A stretch of DNA of 64,000 nt from Alphaproteobacteria bacterium (GTDB taxonomy: Bacteria; Myxococcota_A; UBA796; CAJQPC01): the NCBI GenBank assembly GCA_020632795.1, contig JACKEV010000007.1:558001-622000 (forward strand), read 5' to 3'. Positions within the stretch are counted from its first letter, which is position 1. Each line of letters starts with the position of its first letter. This document shows, one piece after another, positions 59,646 to 64,000 of this stretch. The notes under the pieces were generated by a model. The model saw nothing but the letters and a program-made list of their open reading frames with translations, was not told the DNA's origin and searched no databases. The translations under genes and the position numbers were made by a program.

Positions 59646-61022
59646 TCAGGCGATACCGGCGGCCAGGGTCTCTTCTTCGATCTCGGCCCGGCCGGCGTCG
59701 CGCAGCAGCCGCTTGCAGAGCTGCATGGCGTTCTCGATGCTGTGGTCCATGTTGTTGTACCAGAACATCCCGGTGCGGCCGGCGAGGTGGAGGTTCTCGA
59801 ACGTGGCCAGCCCCCGGCGGGCCTGCTCCAGGTCCCGGGGGTAGTGCTTGTGGTAGATGGGGTAGGACTCGGGGATGCGCTCGACCCAGACGTCGTGGAC
59901 CACCCGGCGGTTCGGGATGAGGCCGACCTTGACGAGGTCATCGACCACCCAGTCGGTCAGCCGCTCGGCGTGCTCCCAGCGGGCGTCGCCCTCCATGCAG
60001 GTGACCTCGACGCAGAGGCCGGTGGAGGTGGCGTCGGGCACGGTGGACTCGGAGAAGAACCTGGGCACCGAGATGCGGTTGAACACGATGTCGTCGGCGC
60101 CGTAGTAGCACCACTGGTAGCGCCGGGGGATGTCGCACTCCACCGCGACGTTGTAGAGCAGCAGCCCCAGGTAGGGCAGGTGGGGGACCTCCAGGCCGAG
60201 CTGGGACATCGCCAGGGTGATGGGGGCGGTCCAGATGACCACGGAGGGCTCGAAGGACTCCTCGCCGGCCCACACCTTCGTGACCCGACCGTTCTGGCCC
60301 TCCATGCGGGCGCCGACGCCGCTGAGGATGCGGCCGCCCCGGGCCTCGATGATGGCCGAGACCTTCTCCCAGGCCTGCTGCATGCCCTCGGTGGGGTAGA
60401 GGAAGGGGATCTCCACCTTGTTGAACTGGGTGAGGGTCGACTTGACGAGCTGCGCGAGGTTCTGCATCTGCAGCTTGTCGTCGATGATGGCGCGGTTGAT
60501 GCCGACCTTGGCCCAGTCCGGGTGGGTCTCGCGGGGGTGGATGCCCAGGAACTTCTCGGAGTAGCCCCGGAAGAAGTGCTCGTAGAGCGTCGGGCCGTAC
60601 TGCCGCAGCACGTACTGCTCGAAGTTGTCGATCTGGTACTCCTTGAAGGTGTTCGCCACCAGATCGATGCCGGCGCGCGCGGCCATGGGCTTGGGGAGCT
60701 GGACGAGGTTCTTGGGGTGCAGGGGCCAGCGGTAGTACTTGCCCTGGAAGTAGACCTCGGAGCGGCGCGGGAACAGGGTGCCGTCGCCCTGGATGACGCG
60801 GTCGAGGTACGCCTTGACGTTGGGGTTCTCGGTGTGGAACCGGTGGGGCCCGCAGTCGAAGGAGAAGCCGTCGTAGCGGAACGAGCGGGCCAGGCCGCCG
60901 ATCGTCTCGTTGCGCTCGATGACCACGACCTGCGCGCCGGCCTCCTGCAGGAGCTGGGCGGAGACCAGCCCGGCGACGCCGCCACCCACGATGACGACGG
61001 TGCCGTCAAAGACCGTAGACAC
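59646..61022 (-). CDS. FAD-dependent amine-oxidase/UDP-galactopyranose-mutase-like flavoprotein
   Basis: 458 residues, GTG start with AGGAGG. FAD-binding VVIVGGGVAGLVSA (13-18 is GGGVAG) with ERNETIGGLARSF, the GGxxRS motif of protoporphyrinogen-oxidase and UGM-like flavoproteins. FDCGPHRFHTENP and LAGRTGMFWYNNMDHSIENAM near the C-terminus match a group of such proteins found in glycan and natural-product loci. It could be a sugar mutase, a desaturase or an oxidase; UGM is favoured by the HRFHTEN element. Divergent from the radical SAM gene (147-bp gap), so the two may share regulation. Confidence 0.8.
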   Translation of the reverse strand: MSTVFDGTVVIVGGGVAGLVSAQLLQEAGAQVVVIERNETIGGLARSFRYDGFSFDCGPHRFHTENPNVKAYLDRVIQGDGTLFPRRSEVYFQGKYYRWPLHPKNLVQLPKPMAARAGIDLVANTFKEYQIDNFEQYVLRQYGPTLYEHFFRGYSEKFLGIHPRETHPDWAKVGINRAIIDDKLQMQNLAQLVKSTLTQFNKVEIPFLYPTEGMQQAWEKVSAIIEARGGRILSGVGARMEGQNGRVTKVWAGEESFEPSVVIWTAPITLAMSQLGLEVPHLPYLGLLLYNVAVECDIPRRYQWCYYGADDIVFNRISVPRFFSESTVPDATSTGLCVEVTCMEGDARWEHAERLTDWVVDDLVKVGLIPNRRVVHDVWVERIPESYPIYHKHYPRDLEQARRGLATFENLHLAGRTGMFWYNNMDHSIENAMQLCKRLLRDAGRAEIEEETLAAGIA

Positions 61023-61169
61023 GCTGCAACCTCCTGTCTCTCTGATCGCGCGGCGGGAGGGGGGCCCACCGCGTCAGCGCTGCTGTCCAGCCGAACATGC
61101 CTAAACTACCGGATCACCAGGCCCGATGCTATCCTCTAACGTCCAGGAACCCCCGCCGGAGCAACGAGA

Positions 61170-62738
61170 ATGAATCATCGGATCCGGGAGCTTGTCCGCG
61201 CCGCGAAGGCCGACGGGCCCAGGCTCGGCATCGTCTCCATGTACGACGTCGAGAACAACGCGGTGCGCATCCTCGCGGCGACGCTGCGCGCGGCGGGGCA
61301 TCACGTCACCGAGATCTACTTCAAGGACTGGATCTCCAACCACATCTTCCCCGCCACCGACGGCGAGCTGGACGCCCTCGCGAAGCTGGTCCGCGACCAG
61401 GGCCTGAACATGGTCTGCGTCTCGATCCGCGCGTCGGCCTACTACAACGCGGCGCGCATCCTGACCCGCCATCTTCACGAATCAACGGACATTGCCGTCC
61501 TGTGGGGGGGCATGCACCCTACCCTGATGCCCGACGAGTGCATCGAGGACGCGGATCTGGTGCTCAAGGGCGAGGGCGAGCTGGCGCTGCTGGACCTCTG
61601 CGATCGCCTGCGCGACGGGCGGGACATCACCGACACCGCCAACGTCTGGCTGCGCATGGAAGACGGCACGGTGAAGCAGAACGCTCTGCGCCCCCTGGTG
61701 ACCGACCTCGACAGCCTCGAGTACCGCGACTACACCAGCCACGACGACAAGTTCCTGATCTTCGGGGGCAACGTCATCCAGGGCGACCCGATGCACGGGG
61801 ACCCGGTGTTCCAGATGATGGGCAGCCGGGGGTGCATCTACAAGTGCAGCTACTGCTACAACTCGACCTATAAGAAGGACGTATACCCCGGCCAGAAGTG
61901 GTTCCGGGTGCGCAGCCCGGCCAGCATGGTCGACGAGATCAAGCACGCCACCAGCCACTGGGACGTCAAGCGCGTCCGCTTCGACGACGAGGTCTTCAAC
62001 TTCCAGAAGGCCTGGCTGGACGACTTCTGCAAGGTCTATCCCCGCGAGGTCGGGCTCCCCTTCGAGATATTCATCGAGCCCAAGCTGGTCAGCGAGGAGC
62101 GCATGACCATGCTGCGGGACGCCGGCCTGGTCAGCGTCTACATGGGCATCCAGTCGTCCGAGCGGGTGACCGGCCACCTCTACGACCGCCGGGTCAAGAA
62201 CACCACGATCAACGACATCGCCGAGCTGTACCACAAGCTGGGGATCAAGCCCCACTTCCAGCTCATTTTCGACGACCCGGTGTCCACCGAGGCCGACAAG
62301 AAGGCCCTCTTCGAGATGGTCTCGAAGTTCCCCAAGCCCTTCGACCTCTACCTGTTCTCGATGACGGTGTTCCCGGGCAGCGAGCTGAACCACAAGCTCA
62401 TCCGCAGCGGCATCATCAGCGAGTATGACATCGAGGGGGTCAACACCCGCGTCTTCTACCAGCACCGGGTGAACCTGCGGTACCCCCGGCCGGTCGAGGA
62501 CACCTTCTGGATCAGCCTCATCCAGATGCTCTCCAAGGACTTCGTGCCGGTGGGCGCGCTGCGGGCGCTGTCCCGCTCCGACACGCTGCGCAAGCACCCC
62601 TGGCCGCTGATCCAGGCCGCCAACTTCGCCAACTTCGTCAAGATGGGCACCACGGTCAGCAAGATGGCGGTCGAGGGTGAGCTGACGAAGACCCTGTGGC
62701 GGCGCTGGGCCAACATGGACACGATCATCACCACCTGA
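61170..62738 (+). CDS. B12-binding radical SAM protein
   Basis: 522 residues. An N-terminal Rossmann-like cobalamin-binding domain (about 15-150; VVENNAVRILAATLR-like start, CVSIRASAYYNAA, WGGMHPTLMPDE) precedes the radical SAM barrel with C222-x-x-x-C226-x-x-C229 (SRGCIYKCSYCYN) binding the [4Fe-4S] cluster and AdoMet. The layout is that of class B methylases and cyclopropane- or hopanoid/lipid-modifying enzymes. The C-terminal region (RVNLRYPRPVEDTFW) is a helical extension. No DxHxxG corrinoid His motif is apparent, so B12 may bind base-off without His, as in most of this class. Substrate unknown. GGAG upstream; TATCCT at 61130-61135 may be the -10. Confidence 0.85.
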   Translation: MNHRIRELVRAAKADGPRLGIVSMYDVENNAVRILAATLRAAGHHVTEIYFKDWISNHIFPATDGELDALAKLVRDQGLNMVCVSIRASAYYNAARILTRHLHESTDIAVLWGGMHPTLMPDECIEDADLVLKGEGELALLDLCDRLRDGRDITDTANVWLRMEDGTVKQNALRPLVTDLDSLEYRDYTSHDDKFLIFGGNVIQGDPMHGDPVFQMMGSRGCIYKCSYCYNSTYKKDVYPGQKWFRVRSPASMVDEIKHATSHWDVKRVRFDDEVFNFQKAWLDDFCKVYPREVGLPFEIFIEPKLVSEERMTMLRDAGLVSVYMGIQSSERVTGHLYDRRVKNTTINDIAELYHKLGIKPHFQLIFDDPVSTEADKKALFEMVSKFPKPFDLYLFSMTVFPGSELNHKLIRSGIISEYDIEGVNTRVFYQHRVNLRYPRPVEDTFWISLIQMLSKDFVPVGALRALSRSDTLRKHPWPLIQAANFANFVKMGTTVSKMAVEGELTKTLWRRWANMDTIITT

Positions 62739-62743
62739 TCGGC

Positions 62744-62772
62744 TTGACAACCCCCGGGTCCGTGCGCAGGCT
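62744..62772 (+). promoter_or_regulatory. Promoter of the Uma2 gene, leaderless type
   Basis: A perfect TTGACA (62744-62749) and CAGGCT (62767-62772) with a 17-bp spacer; the ATG at 62779 is 6 nt after the -10, so the transcript would begin at the start codon. The box begins 6 bp after the preceding stop codon. Confidence 0.55.
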
Positions 62773-62778
62773 AGGTCC

Positions 62779-63729
62779 ATGCGCAAGCCCTACGAGATCC
62801 TCGGCCCGGGCGGCTTCACGGCAGACCAGGTGCCCTCCGGCAGCCCCTACGAGCTGGTGGACGGCCACCCGGTGGTCTGCCTGCCCACCGGCCGCCGCGG
62901 CTCGGTCGCCAACCTCGACGGGGGCATGGTCATCGCCACCGACCCGGCGGTGAAGCGGGCCGGGGTGGACCTGGGCGTCTCCCCGTCCAAGCGCCAGCTC
63001 CGGGCCCCCGACGTGGCGGTCCTGGCGGACGACGAGCCCGACGCCCCCGGCTGGGCGAAGGCCGCGCCCCCGCTGGCGGTGGAGTACGCCGACACCGGGC
63101 AGGACGAGGGCGAGCTGAGCGCCCGCATCGCCGAGCTGCTGGCCGCCGGCACCCGGTTCATCTGGGTGGTTCGCCTCGACGGCATCCGCCGGGTCGAGGT
63201 CCACACCCCCGACGCCCCGCCCACCCTCCACACCCTGGGTCAGCAGCTCACCGCCCCCGGGGTGCTGCAGAACCCCGTCCCGGTGGAGGCGCTGTTCTTC
63301 CACGACGCCGCCCAGCGGGTGGCCCTGCGCAACCTCCTCCAGCGCGAGGGCTACGCCGACCTCGACGAGGTCCGCGCCGAGGCGATCCTGGAGGGCCGCG
63401 AGGAGGGGAAGGCGGTCGGGATCCTGGAGGGCCGCGCCGAAGGCCGCGAGGAAGGCCATGCGGTCGGGATCCTGGAGGGCCGCGAGGAGGGGAAGGCGGT
63501 CGGGATCCTGGAGGGCCGCGAGGAAGGCCATGCGGTCGGGATCCTGGAGGGCCGCGCGCAGGGCCAGGCCGTCGGCCTGCGCGCCGGCCTGCGGGTCGTG
63601 CTCCAGGTGCGGGGCTTCACCCTTACCGCCGAGCAGGAGGCCGCCCTGGCCGCCGCCGACCCGGCCACCCTGCGCCGCTGGCTCGACGCCGCGGCCACCG
63701 CCGAGACCATCGAGGGGCTGTTCGGCTGA
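62779..63729 (+). CDS. Uma2-family (DUF820) PD-(D/E)XK nuclease-like protein with Gly-Glu repeat tail
   Basis: 316 residues. SPYELVDGHPV, LRAPDVAVL and LAVEYADTGQ are the Uma2/DUF820 strands, with the PD-(D/E)XK-like acidic residues (PDVAVL, VEYADT) in order, but the usual Lys after the last acid (E-x-K/V-x-S) is not apparent, so nuclease activity is doubtful. From about residue 200 a tail of ILEGREEGKAVG-like units (five cores) forms a charged helix, then a conserved end GFTLTAEQEAALAAADPATL. Similar tails occur in transposase-linked (DUF4351/Rpn-like) proteins where they vary in repeat number. Often multicopy in GC-rich and cyanobacterial genomes; role unknown. Confidence 0.78.
   Translation: MRKPYEILGPGGFTADQVPSGSPYELVDGHPVVCLPTGRRGSVANLDGGMVIATDPAVKRAGVDLGVSPSKRQLRAPDVAVLADDEPDAPGWAKAAPPLAVEYADTGQDEGELSARIAELLAAGTRFIWVVRLDGIRRVEVHTPDAPPTLHTLGQQLTAPGVLQNPVPVEALFFHDAAQRVALRNLLQREGYADLDEVRAEAILEGREEGKAVGILEGRAEGREEGHAVGILEGREEGKAVGILEGREEGHAVGILEGRAQGQAVGLRAGLRVVLQVRGFTLTAEQEAALAAADPATLRRWLDAAATAETIEGLFG
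63384..63565 (+). repeat. Tandem repeats in the Uma2 gene tail
   Basis: The core GATCCTGGAGGGCCGCG recurs at 63384, 63420, 63468, 63504 and 63540 (steps 36, 48, 36, 36 bp), all multiples of three, so copy-number change keeps the frame. Confidence 0.85.
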
Positions 63730-63855
63730 GCCTGCTCCGTCGGGGCCGAGCGTGAATCCCCGCTTTCGCAGAGCGCCCGCGTTCGTCACCGCTTCGTTCG
63801 GTTGACCGCGCGGCTGCGGCGGGTCACAGAGCGGGTCCTCACTTCGGAGAGCCTG

Positions 63856-64000
63856 ATGCCCGAGCTGCGCAACGTCGCCATCATCGCCCACGTCGACCAC
63901 GGAAAGACCACCCTGGTCGACGGCCTGCTCAAGCAGGCGGGCACCTTCGCCGCCCACGAGGAGATCCGCGACCGGGTCATGGACTCGATGGACCTGGAGC
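63856..64000 (+). CDS. typA: TypA/BipA ribosome-associated GTPase, N-terminal fragment
   Basis: The frame runs off the window edge, so only 48 codons are seen. MPELRNVAIIAHVDHGKTTL matches the start of TypA/BipA exactly in pattern: the G1 P-loop is A11-H-V-D-H-G-K-T18. LVDGLLKQAGTF and ERVMDS-like RVMDSMDLE follow at the family positions, leading into switch I outside the window. GGAG at 63846-63849 precedes the ATG. TypA is a translational GTPase close to EF-G that acts in stress and low-temperature ribosome assembly. It is not LepA or EF-G, whose starts differ (the HVDHGKTTLVDGLL block favours TypA). Confidence 0.9.
   Translation, partial: MPELRNVAIIAHVDHGKTTLVDGLLKQAGTFAAHEEIRDRVMDSMDLE

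Overview
The window is a very GC-rich bacterial chromosome segment (GC-saturated third codon positions, so most antisense frames are open). Several traits point to Myxococcota: two proteins with a MYXO-CTERM-type C-terminus (CGCG motif, short helix, Arg cluster), long Asp-rich MopE-type repeat proteins, many small lipoproteins, a WD40-fused Ser/Thr kinase and cyclases with 7TMR-DISM receptors. No rRNA, tRNA, CRISPR array or intact transposase was found. I see this as ordinary chromosome with a few accessory spots.

Layout. 1-5.1 kb: end of a membrane protein, a polysaccharide deacetylase and a receptor-like kinase. 5.1-6.7 kb: a strong promoter, a roughly 355-nt highly structured leader and a divergent EF-Tu gene with its own terminator. 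6.7-13.1 kb: halogenase-like flavoprotein, GT87 glycosyltransferase, lipoproteins, a solitary DNA methyltransferase, an SDR. 13.2-24.0 kb: NDH-2 and a 3175-residue eCIS_core (DUF4157) protein. 24.2-29.3 kb: RCK potassium channel translationally coupled to two tandem receptor cyclases, the second lacking two catalytic residues. 29.4-36.4 kb: MopE-repeat/fibrinogen-like lipoprotein, a nucleotidyltransferase with a small partner, two lipoproteins, a prolyl oligopeptidase. 36.5-39.5 kb: MacAB-type efflux operon.

39.5-41.7 kb is the clearest accessory insertion. An AAA ATPase gene and a TOPRIM/DUF4276-like gene (4-bp overlap) lie between two exact 20-bp direct repeats, the left one covering the stop codon of the MacB-type permease. 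A near-consensus Fur box lying on a sigma70 promoter follows, driving a CopD-like membrane protein. 42.3-48.8 kb holds housekeeping and small enzymes (EEP phosphatase/nuclease, glutamine amidotransferase, TrmH, peptide deformylase, ferredoxin) and a VWA lipoprotein. 48.9-53.2 kb has two tandem surface proteins built of 138-bp repeats. 53.2-64 kb holds a GT87/glycosidase pair, DUF1292, a YheT hydrolase, a 169-nt nested hairpin element, an aspartate racemase, a FAD oxidoreductase divergent from a B12-type radical SAM enzyme, a Uma2 protein and the start of typA.

Best leads for something undescribed: the repeat-flanked ATPase/TOPRIM cassette, the switch-like leader of the divergent tuf, the eCIS_core giant, the active/degenerate cyclase pair, and the nested-hairpin element at 57.6 kb. 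Several genes also have a TAG(A/G)NT box exactly 7 nt before the start codon and no Shine-Dalgarno, suggesting leaderless transcripts.
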